Shown in pieces: positions 11,808-24,699 of a stretch of DNA of 64,000 bases; positions within the stretch are counted from its first letter, which is position 1, and each line of letters begins with the position of its first letter. Source of the stretch: Orychophragmus violaceus. Lineage: Eukaryota; Streptophyta; Magnoliopsida; Brassicales; Brassicaceae. The notes under the pieces are model-generated. The model was not told where the DNA came from, ran no database searches, and was given only the letters and a program-made list of their open reading frames with translations. The position numbers were made by a program, and so were the translations under genes. The stretch is taken from NCBI GenBank assembly GCA_030180135.1, contig CM058229.1, positions 43,365,522 to 43,429,521 on the forward strand, in the 5' to 3' direction.

Positions 11808-13649
11808 CTAACACATGAACCGTCCTCCTCCATATTGAGGATGAAATCCTACTGCACCATCGCCGAAGTGATTATCTTTCTTCCTCCAAATCTTCATGGG
11901 CCTTGTCCCTCCATAATTAGCCCTTTGCACATGTCCTTTACCTTCACAATGATAACATATTGGACCATGAAATCTCACTTCATAAGCTTGCGCCATTCGT
12001 TTCTTCTCCTTCAATAACTTGAAGCATCTTGGCCTAATATGCCCAACAGCTCCACAATGATGACAGACAGGACGCCAAATTCGTTTAGGTGCACTCTTCA
12101 CTTCCGGGATTTTCCTTGTTGCAGTCGCTGTAGCAGTTCCTGTACCAGCTCTCGTACTAGCTGTCATACCAGTCGACGTACCAGTTGCAGACTTCATAAC
12201 AGTTAGAGTCTTTGTAGCAGCTGTTGATGCAACATCCATCTTTCCACCAGACACAAAAACACAGTCAGTTTTTGAAGATTCTCCATTGAATCCAAGACCA
12301 CATCGATCACTTTTGCCAATGGTGAGAAGATGATCCAACTTCTTGGTGCCATTATTCAGCATCCTCACACCTTTTTGAGTCTCTTCAAGTTGAGCTTTGG
12401 CTTGCTGTGCTTCTTCTTCTTTCTCTGCTGCATACTTTCGTACTTCAGCAACTTCCGCTTCTAGCTTAACTTTCTCCTTAGTCAATGATGCATTCTCCTC
12501 AACTATCTTACACCAATGCTCATACAAGGCTTTGTAATTCTCAGCAAAATCATCATCATCACTTACAGGATCGTCATCACTTTCATCATTGTCACTATCA
12601 ATTGCACACCCTATTGCAGACGCTAATGCAGGTTCTGTCGCAGACGCTGATGCAGATCCTGTTGCAGACTTCGTAGCACAACTAGACTCAAAGGTTGTGA
12701 ATGCCACAAAGTTCTTTATTTCTTCACCATCATCTGAATCACTTTCAGAATCATCCTTGATGTTCCTCTTCTTCTTATTATGCTGTAAATTTGCACAATC
12801 ACGGCTAAGGTGACCAAATCCATAGCATTCATAGCATTGTATTTTCGATGATGAGCTGTCAAACTTCTTTCTTTGATTTTTCTTATCTTCCTTCATCTTC
12901 AGATACTTAGAAAATTTTCTTGACAGCATTGCCATAGAATCTTCAGAAGATGAAACTTGTAGAGCAACTCCAACATCAACATCCTTCTTGTGAGTTTGTT
13001 CTTCATACGCTTTATTCAACTCAAAAGCTTGAAGTATCCCAACAAACTCATCAAACGCCATCTCATCCAGATTATGAGCTTCTTCAACAGCAGAGATCTT
13101 TGACTCAAACTTTGATGGAAGATATCTCTTCAGCTTCTTCACAAGCTTCTTGTCCTTGTAATGCTTTCCAAGAGCGAATGACTCATTAGATATGTCACAC
13201 AACTTAGCACTAAATTGAGCCACGATTTCTCCTTCATCCATCCTTAGATTCTCAAATTTAGATGCTAACATATCTAACTTAGTCCTCTTAACACTTGTGG
13301 TACCTTCAAACATGTTCTCCAATGTTTTTCATGCCTTTTGAGCTGACACACATTGAGAAATCAACTTGAAGTAACTTGCATCAATTGCATTATAAATTGC
13401 AGTCTTGGTCTTAGAATTGCAACTTGATGCCTTCTTCTCTTCAGCATTCCATTGATCTCTAGGCTTAAGAACTTCAACTCCTTTATCATTAACCATCATA
13501 GGGGGGTTCCAACCATTCTCAATCGAATTCCAACAATCCTCATCAAGACCACTAATGAAAGCTTGCATACGAACCTTCCAATATCCATAATTTGAAGAAT
13601 CAAGCCGTGGTGGTCTGGTCATAGACGTTCCTTCTTTGTGAGACTCCAT
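11808..13649 (-). pseudogene. Copia-type gag of the TR-GAG element, one nonsense codon
   Basis: ATG at 13649, stop at 11808, about 613 codons in a single frame. One internal TGA after SAQKA (just above 13322) stands where gag families usually have Trp, as in AW-TLE. The N-terminal part (LDSSNYGYWKVRMQAF) is the DUF4219/UBN2 gag core. A canonical CCHC knuckle CYECYGFGHLSRDC follows, then an Asp/Glu-rich stretch and a coiled coil (EEEAQQAKAQLEETQ). Next is a Thr/Ala repeat region, then two further knuckle-like motifs: CHHCGAVGHIRPRC (intact) and CYHCEGKGHVQRAN (final Cys lost). Gag would form particles and bind RNA in the cytoplasm. The TGA may make this copy inactive. Confidence 0.85.
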
Positions 13650-13738
13650 CGAACCGAACTCTGTGCTACTTCCTGAGCTACCTTCTGATCCTCACCTTAG
13701 ATCTGCTCGAAACAAGACTGAATCTCTATCAAGCACCC

Positions 13739-13750
13739 GCTCTGATACCA
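13739..13750 (-). promoter_or_regulatory. Primer binding site (initiator Met tRNA) of the TR-GAG element
   Basis: The minus strand reads TGGTATCAGAGC, complementary to the 3' end of plant initiator Met tRNA, two bases inside the 5' LTR. Confidence 0.85.
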
Positions 13751-13752
13751 AT

Positions 13753-14382
13753 TGAAAGTGCAGGTGAGGCAGTATAAAAAGCAGAAAGTAAGACACACAA
13801 AGTTTGTTAACGGGGTTCGGTTTTTCCTACTCCCCGGGACCTCGTCCAGACTTCGAATTCACTTGAATAGAAAGTAATCCCACCAATTACAAACGAATAG
13901 AACAAACCCTATTGATCTATCGCTCTACCCAATAAAAGAATTCTTCAGGATCAAACACCTGAGCTAAGCTCCCCCTAGAACCTAGACTTTTCCCAAAGAT
14001 ACAAAAGCCCTCTTGAGTTTTTATTCTCTCAGCTCTTGCATCTCCATAAGGCCACGCCTCTCCTCTTTATATAGGCTAAACTTGCTCTTCAAGTTTACCT
14101 AAATAAAGTTATAGCAAATATCCTTTTTGTTTTGATATTTCCTATTTCACCTTTTTGGAACTTTTCCTTTTTTTTCTTGAAACTTATTCAAAGAATAAGT
14201 AAACAACTCCAAGCTGTAATCTTCACTCCAAGATCTTCATCCAGCTAAGCACACAACTAATAAACCGAATCACATCATAAAGATTCGTTCATATCTCATC
14301 AATCGAACATATCCACGTCCTGAGTCACGTCTTGTACTACCACTTGTACTACGCCGTGACTGACACATCAAATACCTCTTCA
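13753..14382 (-). repeat. 5' LTR of the TR-GAG element
   Basis: 630 bp, TG...CA, directly followed by TSD copy GAGTC. Confidence 0.9.
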
Positions 14383-14387
14383 GAGTC

Positions 14388-14542
14388 TGGTTCTTTTATG
14401 GTTGGTGATGGGTATAATGGGATTAACACATATGATACCCTGAAAATCACATAGACTTATGCTTCCAAAACTTAACAACAAAGTTGATGGATGGCTTTAG
14501 CGCTTGTGAGAAGAAGATTGGCATTCTTGCGGAGAAGGTTTC
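14388..14542 (+). pseudogene. Mutator-like gene remnant (segment 2)
   Basis: Short continuation between two LTR-element insertions. It encodes MDGFSACEKKIGILAEKVSV near 14484-14543, with stops before it. That is the coiled-coil linker style found between DUF1985 and Ulp1 domains of these elements. It continues after 18037 as AAEVKIEVVKDDQR. Confidence 0.5.
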
Positions 14543-17500
14543 TGTAACGCCTCAACCGCCACCGTCTCTGTGGGCCCTATGCCCACTCTCTCGGACCATG
14601 GGCCCACCCTCGTTTTACCGCTGGTGCGTTAGTCCGGGAGGCTCGGAAGAATTGTTTACTGTCCCTAAAATCACCACACGATCTTTCCCAATGCATTTTC
14701 CTCACTCTCACGATACCGCAAATCATTTTTCGGTAGGTCACCCATTCTTCAACTACTCCCGTTCAAGCATTCTTAACTCTATAGTTCTCTATGGACCAGT
14801 GAACGAAAAGATAAGTGCACTTTGGTGACATAGATAGCCAAATTAAATTTATGAATCTCTCGCATAAACCACAAACCGGGATGTTACAATCACCCCTTCT
14901 CACAGAGCGCAACGTCAATGTTGCGCACCATGATCTTTATCCTTGACGGTGTGTGTAACACCCCGACACATTCTATAGACATAGACACACCAGATATGTC
15001 ACATTATGTTAAATATCGTGAATGTTTCAGCCTGGCGAGTCTCCCTTCAACGATATCCAACCCTCTCGACGATGGCCTAAGGCTTGCTAGCCCGTACCAT
15101 TGCCGAAAGTTGTGTCGACTCAGACTAAGTCATGTATCCTTAGGCGAAAGAGGGTTTAGCCTCGAAAAATATTTTAACCTCACATAAATAAGATGTTGTC
15201 AAATACAAAATCTAAGTTCAGACTTCCCAAACGACTTTCGTTTTGAAAACATATTATATATACTTTATGTACTTAGATTTATCGTGAACAACCAACTTTG
15301 AAAACTATTCCGACCACCTACATCCTTTAATCCCTTTCCGAAGGCTTCATGGGAGAAAAAATATTTTAAAGAGCAACATAAGGTTACCCAATGAGTCCAG
15401 GACCTGCCAAACAAAACGTTAGTGCTCAGCTCTTCTCATAACCGAAGCGCAATGCATTAACCAATAAAGTATTAATCAATTGAGTCCACGATATCAAAGT
15501 AAACATAATAATAAACATGAATCAAGTAACAAACATGATAAGTTGTCATGAATGCAAATCTTCTAGACTCGTCAGACTCCTCAAATGTTAATTGTGCGAA
15601 GGCCTTCTAATGTATCGAATACCCCCTCCTGCACATGTGACTATTCGCGCGTTAATCACCACAAATGAACATAATCCAAGCATCACAACCTGATTACAAG
15701 GACTCTTCCCTAGGGACTGTATCGTCATATGGTACTCGGCCACGGAAGCGACCCAGTCACTCCAAGTCTTTGCTACCTTCACCCTAGGCAACATACACAA
15801 TGGGAGCACCGAATACACTAATTCTAGAACACTCACACAAGTTCTAGAATGCACCAAATAGGAATTAACACACATATCCTAGGATACTCGAGCAAACCAA
15901 CACATTCTCTAACTTAACGTCAATAAACTGGTCCACAGTGTGTGTCTACCACACATGGCCACATGTATATCACGAAATACATATAACATTTTCACGAAAA
16001 TTTACGGTTTAGGGTCTTGTAAAGGATTCAATGATCTCACAAAGCTACCACATCCTCACCCTTACGTAAACACTTATCACATCACAATATGCATGATCAC
16101 GCAATCTCATAAAAATATAGCACACATTTCAATGAGAATCATGCAAATAACAATATCGTTAAACAATACATGCATACAAAATTCAACGAATCTAATGGCA
16201 AAAGAAACGTAGAGTAAATTGTGACATAACCCGATAGCATGCATGCATGCCTAAATCACAGATCACACAAGCCAAAAGGGTAAATACTCTAAGTATTTCA
16301 ACCCGTTGGGTGAATTCTGCAGAAAATCTGTTAGTCCTAGCAACCGAGACTCACTATGTGCTATCTCGGAAATCACGTCTATCGGAAAGGCTACAGTGTA
16401 TTAGCGCGAGATCGGGTGGACTGAAACTATCTTGGTTTAGGTATTCTGTCGAGGTTACACTCCGATGGTCCGCACCTCTTTAGGCTTATCACGACCTTAA
16501 ACTGTCTAACGAGACTCTGGAACACCCCTCAAGATCACTCACAATCGCACAATCTTACTCTCGAGACTTTCTCTCTCTAGAAGCTCTTAGTTTCTCTCTC
16601 TAGAAAGTTCAAGTGAGTGAAAAGTGTGGTCTGAATTCTGAAAAGGAGGGGGAGGAGATATCATCAAAAATTGTCCAACTCATGTGACATTCCACGCAAA
16701 TTGGCGACATGTGTTATGGCAGAGGCTCCTGGCGGTGACATCTGTCCGACCTATGCCTTGATTTTATCCTAAGGCGACACACAGAGAAGCTACTCCGAGT
16801 AGCTTTGGTGGGTGGCAGTTCATGAGGAAATCTTGGTTCGTGAGGTGTTGTCGCCCGGTTTTCGTGGGGTGGTGGTGTACGGTCGCATTCATTTGTCGTC
16901 CCGTAGTCCATCCCCACCAAACAATACTACTGAACCCAACGACTATACCTTCTCATCCTCGATACAACACCCCGACTGTTCTGATGCTGCCATGTACTGA
17001 TCCGGCTAACTATCGTCGCTTATCCAGACTATCATCCTGATCACTCAGTTTCGTTGGTTCACGTCCTGAAACTGTATCGTGGTACGTGATCATGCTCCAA
17101 CACATAGGCCGTTTTGATCGTAAGTCTTTCTCTCTTGCATAACTTCTCATTCCTTAAGCCGTTTTCACTTCCATTTCGACCCATCCCCATATTTTTACTT
17201 CCTCTCTCACTTAGAAGTGATTTCACAGTATCCCGACATATTCAGATTTTTGACGTCCCGTGATGGCCATCGGTGACCGTCTCTCGACTTGTCGTGATTT
17301 TCCATTAACCAGATAATTTACAACTTGTCTTCATACTTAACCTGATTATTAACCCATATTTCCTTGCAACACTTAGTCGTTCATCCTCCACTTCTAAATT
17401 CCATGACTTCTCGTTGGATTGTCTCTGCCGGTAACCTTGCGTAGTTGGCCGATTATTAAATACTGAGCCATTTTGAAATTGGCATGATCATTACTTGATG

Positions 17501-18037
17501 AATGCTCCAAAGGTCCTTTCGAGCTGCATTCCGCTGATCATTTAACTTCGGGAATCCACACATTGATTGCCTGTCCGTTCTTGTCTTGATTGCGGCTTCG
17601 GCTGGCCATGTTTATTGACTGGTCGGGTTATTACAGTTTTAGCTTTCACTGAACCCACACGCGTCCTCAAATCGGCTCTAAGACCACTTGTAATGACCTG
17701 ACCGCCACCGTCCGTGGGCGCAACACCCTCTCTCTCTCTGCCTGTGGGCATACACTCGTTCGACGGCCGGTGCGTTAGTCTAGGAGACTCGAAAGACTTG
17801 TTTAATGTACCTGAAATCACCACACGACATTTCCGTGTGCATTGTCCTCACTTTCACAATACCGAAAATTACTTCCCGATAGGTCACCCATGTTTCAACT
17901 ACTTCAGTTCAAGCACGCTTAACTCTGTAGTTCTATATGGACAAGTGACCGAAATGATAAGTGCATTTTTGTGACATAGGTAGCTAATTCAGTTATTGTA
18001 AAACTCTCTGCATATACCACAAATTTGGATGGTTACA
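14543..18037 (-). mobile_element. Low-coding LTR retrotransposon (Ty3 chromovirus-like LTR ends)
   Basis: TSD GTTTC flanks it (14538-14542, 18038-18042). LTRs are 14543-14888 and 17689-18037, about 350 bp, clearly homologous but diverged (shared ACCGCCACCGTC, ATCACCACACGA). On the minus strand they begin TGTAAC and end TTACA. Next to the right LTR the minus strand reads TGGTCTTAGAGC, a degraded initiator-Met primer site; a purine tract AGAAGGGGTGAT adjoins the left LTR. The 2.8-kb interior has no recognisable gag or pol. The TGTAACATCCC-type end is common among plant chromoviruses, but the family assignment is inference. Confidence 0.75.
14954..15937. mobile_element. Possible nested solo LTR
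   Basis: The sequence begins TGTAACACCCCGACAC and ends GGTCCACA, with GTGTG on both sides (14949-14953, 15938-15942). It sits inside the low-coding LTR element. GTGTG is low complexity, so the boundary match could be chance. No coding region is visible. Confidence 0.3.
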
Positions 18038-18042
18038 GTTTC

Positions 18043-19361
18043 AGCTGCCGAGGTAAAAATAGAGGTTGTGAAAGACGACCAAAGAGCCGACCCCAAAGAT
18101 GATAAACATGTAAACTCTAATGGTGACGATGATCTGAGAAAGAAAAGAAAGCCTCTAGTTGGGATTATTTCCAAACCCTTTCCCCCTTAAAAAATAAAAA
18201 ATAACGTGAGAAAATACAAAAAAATTCCAAGTAGATATTTTTCTCTGTTTCTTCGTTTCCAGCTTATGTCTAAAACTTGTTTTCCCTGTTTCTTCCTTAT
18301 GTTTAATACTTGTTTTCCAAAGATCTTGGATTTTGTACAAATTATGATTTGTTGGTTATCTTTAAAACCGTTTGCCCATTTTCTTATATTTTAGTTTAAG
18401 TGTTGTTTTCAAAAAATGTCGACTGATGGTCCACTGTTGTGTGAGAGTGTCAATGGCGGCGTATAATCTTCAGAAAGGACAACACACCATTGATTTTGAC
18501 TCTGCCTATAGAGAGACAAAATAAATCCAAAAATGTGGCTGATATTGTTGCACGTGCAAAGAGTGAGAGGCTTAGAAAGGCTGCTGCTTCACCTGTTCAT
18601 CCTTTTGAAGGAAATTTCACCTTGAAGAGAATCATTTCAAACCGAAGAATAGCCTTTGGATATGATCCATTTGCTTATGTTGATAATCAAAAGGTCAAAA
18701 GTGCTAGTTGATTGGCTGAAACTTATTCCGTAAGTTACAACTTTCTAATTCTATAATACTTTAAAAGACTTTTTATAGACTAGTTTACTATACTTCTTTA
18801 CTAGGCTTCTTATGGACTACCTGAATAGATTTCTTATAGACTAATCTAATAAAATTTAATAAATTTACTTTTATGATTTGTAGAGATTGTCCAAAAAGGA
18901 ATGCAAACACTTAAATTACTTGGTTTTAGACTTTGTGAACTCTGTCCAAATGGCTACATGACACGGTATGGTTGGTTTCACCTTTTTGTATAGAATTCTC
19001 CCAAAAATGCTTCACTAAATGCAAAACATGGATGTTGGGATAAATTTACTTACGCTTAATACTTAAATCATCCAAAATGGTTTAAGAGCGATATAATTTG
19101 CTACATGGATTCACTTTCCCGCTATTTAGAGTTCCAAGTTCAAGGAGTTTGTTGCCTCTCACACGAACTGGATGGTTCAAGTAAACTACTTCATGTTGGT
19201 GCTTATGAATTGTATACATGCAAAGCTCTAGCTTGTTGCAGAATAGACAAGACATGGAGGCTTGAGCTGGATGACATATACACATGTTTAAACATAACTG
19301 TAGACCATTATATAGCTTTGTGGATATTAATCCCCAACTGATACATTGTTATTTGGTACAT
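18043..19361 (+). pseudogene. Mutator-like gene remnant with the N-terminal part of a Ulp1-like protease (segment 3)
   Basis: It resumes right after the TSD as SAAEVKIEVVKDDQRADPKD and RKKRKPLVGIISKPF. From 18505 comes KSKNVADIVARAKSERLRKA and AFGYDPFAYVD, the segment that precedes the Ulp1 C48 peptidase domain in these elements. Near 19270 it reads LDDIYTCLNITVDHYIALWI, the His-containing catalytic strand (canonically HW-A; here the Trp is Tyr). Many stops and shifts lie between. The gene is cut at 19361 by Athila A and continues at 39096. These domains are known as deSUMOylating-protease homologues carried by plant Mutator-like elements. This copy cannot be functional. Confidence 0.7.
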
Positions 19362-20408
19362 TGATAGGTCGGATTTTATTCCTAATACGAAACTGCAAGT
19401 GCACAACTATATCAATATAGTATTTAGGGTATCGAACAATGTATCCCCTAAATGCATAATAGATTTATCTATTCAAGTTAAACTAGACGAGATGGTTATA
19501 ATGAAAGAAAGCAGATAATAAAAACGAGTGTGAACAAAAAGGAGAAAACGCCAGGCTCAAAGAATTCTCAAGAAACCAGAATGGTCATATCAATCAGTCA
19601 GTCATGATTCAAGTGCGACATTCTAGAACTCAAAACACTATGGTAAAATCAACTCGTTTTCGCTATAAAAATTATCTATGTCTAACAACCTAGGAAATTA
19701 GTCCAAGTTTGATTTGTTCACAAATTCCCTAAACCAAATCTTTTTTCGAATAAATTTTTTTCTCACCCTAGTTCTTTCTAGCTAACTAACAATCAAGCCT
19801 TAAGAGCAACCTAAGATGAAGAACTAGAAGATATGAATCCTGGACTAGCCGATCAACCTAACAATTCATGAAATCTCTAATGAGAAACCCTAAACCTAAC
19901 TAGCAAACTAATCACACATAATCAATGAAAAAAAAATCATTATAGGACTAGAATGGGGAGCCTGACTAGAATGCATAAAAGAAATCAATAGAATAAAAAC
20001 TGGGGATCGAAATCTCTGGAAATCAACCATAAATCTCTGTCACAAATCTCAATGAAGGTAAATAAAGCGTAAGCTTAATAATGGATCAAACCTAACTAAA
20101 TTTTCTAAAATACGATTTGTGGTTTATTTATAAATAGGGGAAAATTCTGGGCCTTTTTGGAATCTCCAAAATTGGTTAAACTCTCGCAAAAATATTCATA
20201 CACGACCGGTGTCGACCAACACAAAGACTGAAATCGGACAATGAACTTTGCATTCTGCTATCTTATCCACAATGGCTCCAAATGCTCTCAAATCTTCAGA
20301 TTAGCTCCATCTCATACCTAAATCTATAAAGACTCCAAAACACACATAGAAGAAACTATATACAAGACACATGTCATGGTTAAAACCCATAAAAACAATG
20401 ATATATCA
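19362..20408 (-). repeat. 3' LTR of Athila A
   Basis: 1047 bp, TG...CA. Homologous to 37967-39095; shared features are the AAGTGCACAACTAT start region and CCATAAAAACAATGATATATCA-type end. Followed by a decayed purine tract. Confidence 0.8.
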
Positions 20409-21655
20409 ACTGCCCTAGACTAAGCATTTGCTTATCCTCAAGCAAACAAAAAACCAAAACCTGAAAAGAAAACTTAGAAACTCATTTAATATTAGAAACA
20501 CCACATCAACAATCACCATAGTAAGCCACATGAAAAACTTACCTGGAAAAATCAAGACCACCATGTACATCCCCCATAATTACCAACTGTTCAAAACAAC
20601 TCCACAATCCAAGTGAGCAATCCAAATTCACCATATTGACCTCTTTAAGATTTAGTGAGGGAGTATCTATCAAAAGACTCATGTAATCTTCTCAGCTAGT
20701 ACCTGAACACACCGTCTGTCTTAACTTCTTATTCCTTTCCTCTCTCTTTTCTCACTCCAGCTACCGATTTTTTCCCACTAGGTATCATTTTATTGTTTTC
20801 GTGTTGGCTGCTCTTTTGTTATTATCGGGTTTCTTTGGACATGTTTCCATGAAGCATAAGACACAAGTCTTTCATGACTGAAAGATGAATCTTATCTAGT
20901 GTATGCAAGGCCCCAAGATGAGATAATTGAGTCAGGTGGGCGTAGTTAGTATTGGATCCTCCAGATACCCAAGATGATATGTGTAACATTGGTAAGTTGG
21001 TCCATCGTTGGTTTTCCATTAGTCTTAGATCTCTGCCAAGCTTGAATCAAAGGTCACTTAAGGTCTTGCAGATGTGGTTATTCTCATGGACAAGGGTTTG
21101 ACTCAAAACGGATACACACAACTGACTCTAAGAAAAAAAAACATGGTTAACAATCACCTCCCCCGCACTTAAACAACGCTGTCCCAAATGTTATAGAAGC
21201 TTGGGTTTGGGAAAAACAGAGTTAAAACAAGTGAAACTGGTAAAATCAGAAACCGTACCTGCTAGCATTGTTAGTCTTGTCTGACATACATTTCTGTTGT
21301 TGATCGACACCAAGCTTTGGTCAACAAAAATATGATATGTGTCGAGCGTCCTTGACATTGGTCCATCGTTTTGAATGGGATGTCGACTGAAGCCATAGTG
21401 GTGTCAATCAACACTGATCGTGCCTCAAATATGTTCTTCGCTTTTTGACACAAAAACAAAGATAAATCGAAAGAATTAAGAACTTTGTTTTGGTCATTAG
21501 ATTGGCTTTGGCAGGAAATCAGGCTCCTGGAGGGTTCAACATAGGCAAAGAGTGCATCTGCGAATATCTCCTCAGCCATGGTGGTGTATAGGCGTGATGA
21601 GTATTTGATCGACCAAAGAAAAAGAGAAGAGAATTAGGGTAGGAGCGAAGCTTGG
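20409..21655. other. Non-coding 3' internal region of Athila A
   Basis: No convincing coding region. It contains broken versions of the TCGATCGACA palindrome (near 21296, 21339, 21376, 21407). No ATHILA env-position ORF is recognisable. ORFs here are chance. Confidence 0.45.
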
Positions 21656-22773
21656 GTGAGATATAGTGTTTCCCTGCATTCACAACAATGCAGTCAGGGG
21701 GTAAAAGCTTTTAAAGTTGCTCAGGTGGAAGTGGGATTTCTAGAGCTTCTAGTTCATGAGGAACGACAATCTTCTCTTCTCCACTATCGATCACCTTGTC
21801 CTCACCAATCAGAACTTCTGGTTCCACATCGACTGTAAAAGTCCGACCATTTGTGGTGGATCTCCATAGCTTGTCCATCTTGATGTGCATAAATCATACT
21901 TCAACACCACAAACTATGCCTCACATAAATCATTGCTCAGGCTGTAGCCAAGAAAAATATCCAGGTATTAGAGGATTATGTGGTTCGACATCATACTTCA
22001 ACACCACAAAATCTGTAGGAACCAAGTAGTCTCCAACTCTAATGGAAATCTCCTCATGAACTCCTTCTGGAATTCTCTTCGAGGGATCAGCTAAAATCAA
22101 AGAGATCATAGTCGGTTGAAAGTCCATAAGTCCAAACCTTACATCCACATAGTACAGTATAAGATTCACACAAGATCCCAAGCCACACAGAATGCTTAAA
22201 GACGTCTGTGAAGATGGAACAATCTAATACAAAGACTTCTGGTCTAGAAACTTCTGGGTCTGAAAACTTATGGGATCTTATTCTGCAAGACAACACTGGC
22301 TTGCTTGGATACCATCACCACTCCTTCTTTTAGATCTCTATCCTTGGAGATCATCTTCTTTGCATACCTCCCCAAAAAAGGATGAATCTTCAAGGCATCA
22401 ACAAGTGGAATATCAATAAGCTCTTTATCTATCATTGTCTTGCATCTGATTGCATCCAGCTCTTGTTTGGACTTCTTAGGAGACTTAGAGAAAGAAATGT
22501 TAGGCTTGTAGATTCGTTTTGGTGGTGTTTCATCCTGTTTTGCTTTTCAATTAGGGGCGTCGACCGACGCCGAAGTTGTGTAGGTCGACGATGGCTTCAA
22601 AGTAGACGAATTTGGCATCTAGATAGATGGATGTCGACCGACACATGATGAGTCGATCAACATTGGCATCATATGTCGACACCAAATAAAGTGTATCGAC
22701 ATTGGTCGATTTCGCTTCGTCAAAACTCGAAATTTCGTCCTTGTGAGGTGGGTGTCGTCCTACACAACTAGGG
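21656..22773 (-). pseudogene. Gag C-terminus and protease remnant of Athila A
   Basis: The minus strand around 22440-22330 reads MIDKELIDIPLVDALKIHPF and RYAKKMISKDRDLKEG. Then come FGLMDFQPTMISLILADPSK, VGDYLVPTDFVVLKYD and PHNPLI, matching the retroviral-type protease of Athila. The active-site region (DLGA in Athila B) is lost to mutation, and stops and frameshifts are frequent. It ends near 21660 without running into RT, as in Athila B. Confidence 0.65.
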
Positions 22774-23781
22774 TGTAACGCCCCCTTCTTGTATATCCAC
22801 TAACCAGCGAGCTGATCGACCAACAATCAAACAAGAATATGACCGATCGAATTTGTGCAGGCCAAACGAGAAGAGTTCGCCACATAAAAAATCCAAAGAC
22901 GGTCCGGTTTGAGTTAATGGATCGAACCAAAGCATACTTGACTCTGTTTACCTCGTTTCCACGGTACAAGAATTTTCAAACCGTATTGCTTCCATGAGTT
23001 GTGTTCGGTTTGGACTAACCGTATATCAGGGAATAATTCTGTTTTTAAGTGTTTTAAATTTTTTAAATCCTTTAACCTATTGTTACTAATTCCCCATGTT
23101 TTCTAAAAGCATTTTTTGGGTACCCTGAAAATCCAAGGCCAAAGTAAACCAAATGATTCGAAAACATATTGTAGTCAAATGTGAACCCAAATCTACTCTG
23201 GGTGTCCTACGCGTCCGCCGAGCTATGTCGAACCTAAAAAAAAAGGAGTCTAATGAGCAATCTAAGATTACCCAATGAATTGGCTCCCAACTAAACATCC
23301 TATACAATTCTCACCCAAACAAAAAATAACAATCAATAACAAGCAGTAAAATAAAGACTAGCCGATCATGTGCAACCAAAGCGTAATGAGCTCCACAACA
23401 CACAAGCATTCTCTGTCAACAAATAGCAACTATGTAAATCGAGAAAACTGCGGCACATACCCTCGATTAGACTCGATCTAACTAACTCGGCTCTATCGCA
23501 ATATCAACACTATGGGACCCAAATGCGAACTCGGTAACTTTCACAAGAACACTTAGGTATCTCATGATAACTAAAACCTCCCACGAATCCTAGACGTAAA
23601 CATGAAGTCATGCGACTAGAAAACCGTTTTCTGTCCATAAATCTCGGTGACTCGGACTACCCCTAGATATCCAAAGTTTCCATTCAGCCTGGCCCTAGGG
23701 TGTGACTCCGTTTCTCCGGAATACACACCTACCGACTTTACTCCGTAGGTTAAATCCTAACTAGAACCACTACCCAAAGGT

Positions 23782-24506
23782 TGTTGGAATTGTGTCCAGT
23801 AATCTCGGTACTATCTCTAGAAAGTAAGAGTATGTCAATGATCAGACATAAGTCATATAATACTGGGGGTCATGATGGCTTGCTAGAGTCCGCTCATGAT
23901 CTATAAGTCTTGGACTTATTGCCTTTATTATATGATCCCATATGGGTCACACGCCTAAGCTAACAGGAAAATGTGTTGGAACGGCTTAGCAGAAGTACGG
24001 TAAAAGTGCCAGGCATTTGTCGTACTAAGAGAGAGATTAATGGGTCTGATTAAATCCAAGGGATTTAATCAGATTGGTATTTGGGCCCAAAAGCCCAAAA
24101 GGAAATAGACAAGTTTTATAATTAAAACTTAAGTCTGATTTTTCCTCCTAACCCTAGCCCCCCTGCGATTTTCCTCTCTCTCTCTACGCCTCCCACAGCT
24201 TGGTATAGCAGCCTCTCTTCCTGACGGTGTGCGTGTGTGAACCTCTGGAGGAGTTATCACTTGGTGGCTCTCTGATCTCTGACCTGTTCTCTCTTTCCGC
24301 TGCATAAACAGGTAAAAGGTGAGATCTATATTGTTTCTATTCAAGAGAACCTAGATCTGCATGTTTAGGATCTATTAATCTGATGAATTGAATCAGGATT
24401 AACTCCAAAAGATCCTTCAAAGGTACGTGAACTTACCAGGATCTCTCGAGGATCCAATCGGGACGGAAGTACCAAAACGCCATCACTAGACTTGCGGGAT
24501 CTAACA
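23782..24506 (+). mobile_element. Copia-like solo LTR inside the 22774 element
   Basis: It begins TGTTGGAATTGTGTCC and ends GGGATCTAACA. Its first part parallels the LTR of Copia C1/C2: ATGTC(A/C) lead, TCATATAATACTGGG, CATGATGGCTTGCTAGA, GGGTCACACGCCTAAGC. It therefore belongs to a related family. No primer site or internal sequence follows. Flanking 5-mers AAGGT and CACCT do not match, so the insertion scar is mutated or recombined. Confidence 0.6.
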
Positions 24507-24699
24507 CACCTATATTGTCTTAATAATAATAATATAAACAATCCGACTCACTGGGACTCTATAACATCATGCAAGACCGCCAAAGTCAAATAGAAATACT
24601 AACTCAATCCCATCACCCAATCTATCTCGCAAGTCCTACCACCAATCATCAACACATCTTGACCAACCCGGTTCCGTACCGGAAAAGACAACCATACCC

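Larger units (their letters stand above)
11054..14382 (-). mobile_element. TR-GAG Copia-like LTR retrotransposon (gag only)
   Basis: Complete 3.3-kb element with 5-bp TSD GAGTC at 11049-11053 and 14383-14387. LTRs are 11054-11682 and 13753-14382; they differ at only about 6 positions, so the insertion is fairly young. In minus orientation the LTR begins TGAAGAGGTATTTG and ends CACTTTCA. An initiator-Met tRNA primer site lies at 13739-13750 and a purine tract at 11683-11697. The only coding region is gag (11808-13649). There is no protease, integrase or RT, so movement must have depended on another element's pol. This matches the described class of terminal-repeat retrotransposons with a GAG domain. 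Confidence 0.9.

Noticed and set aside
16714..17040. ORFs in the interior of the GTTTC element as gag or pol
   Set aside because: No gag, protease, RT or integrase motif could be found in any frame.
23782..24506. Full Copia element
   Set aside because: Only one LTR-like copy, no primer site or internal coding, and the flanking 5-mers do not match.
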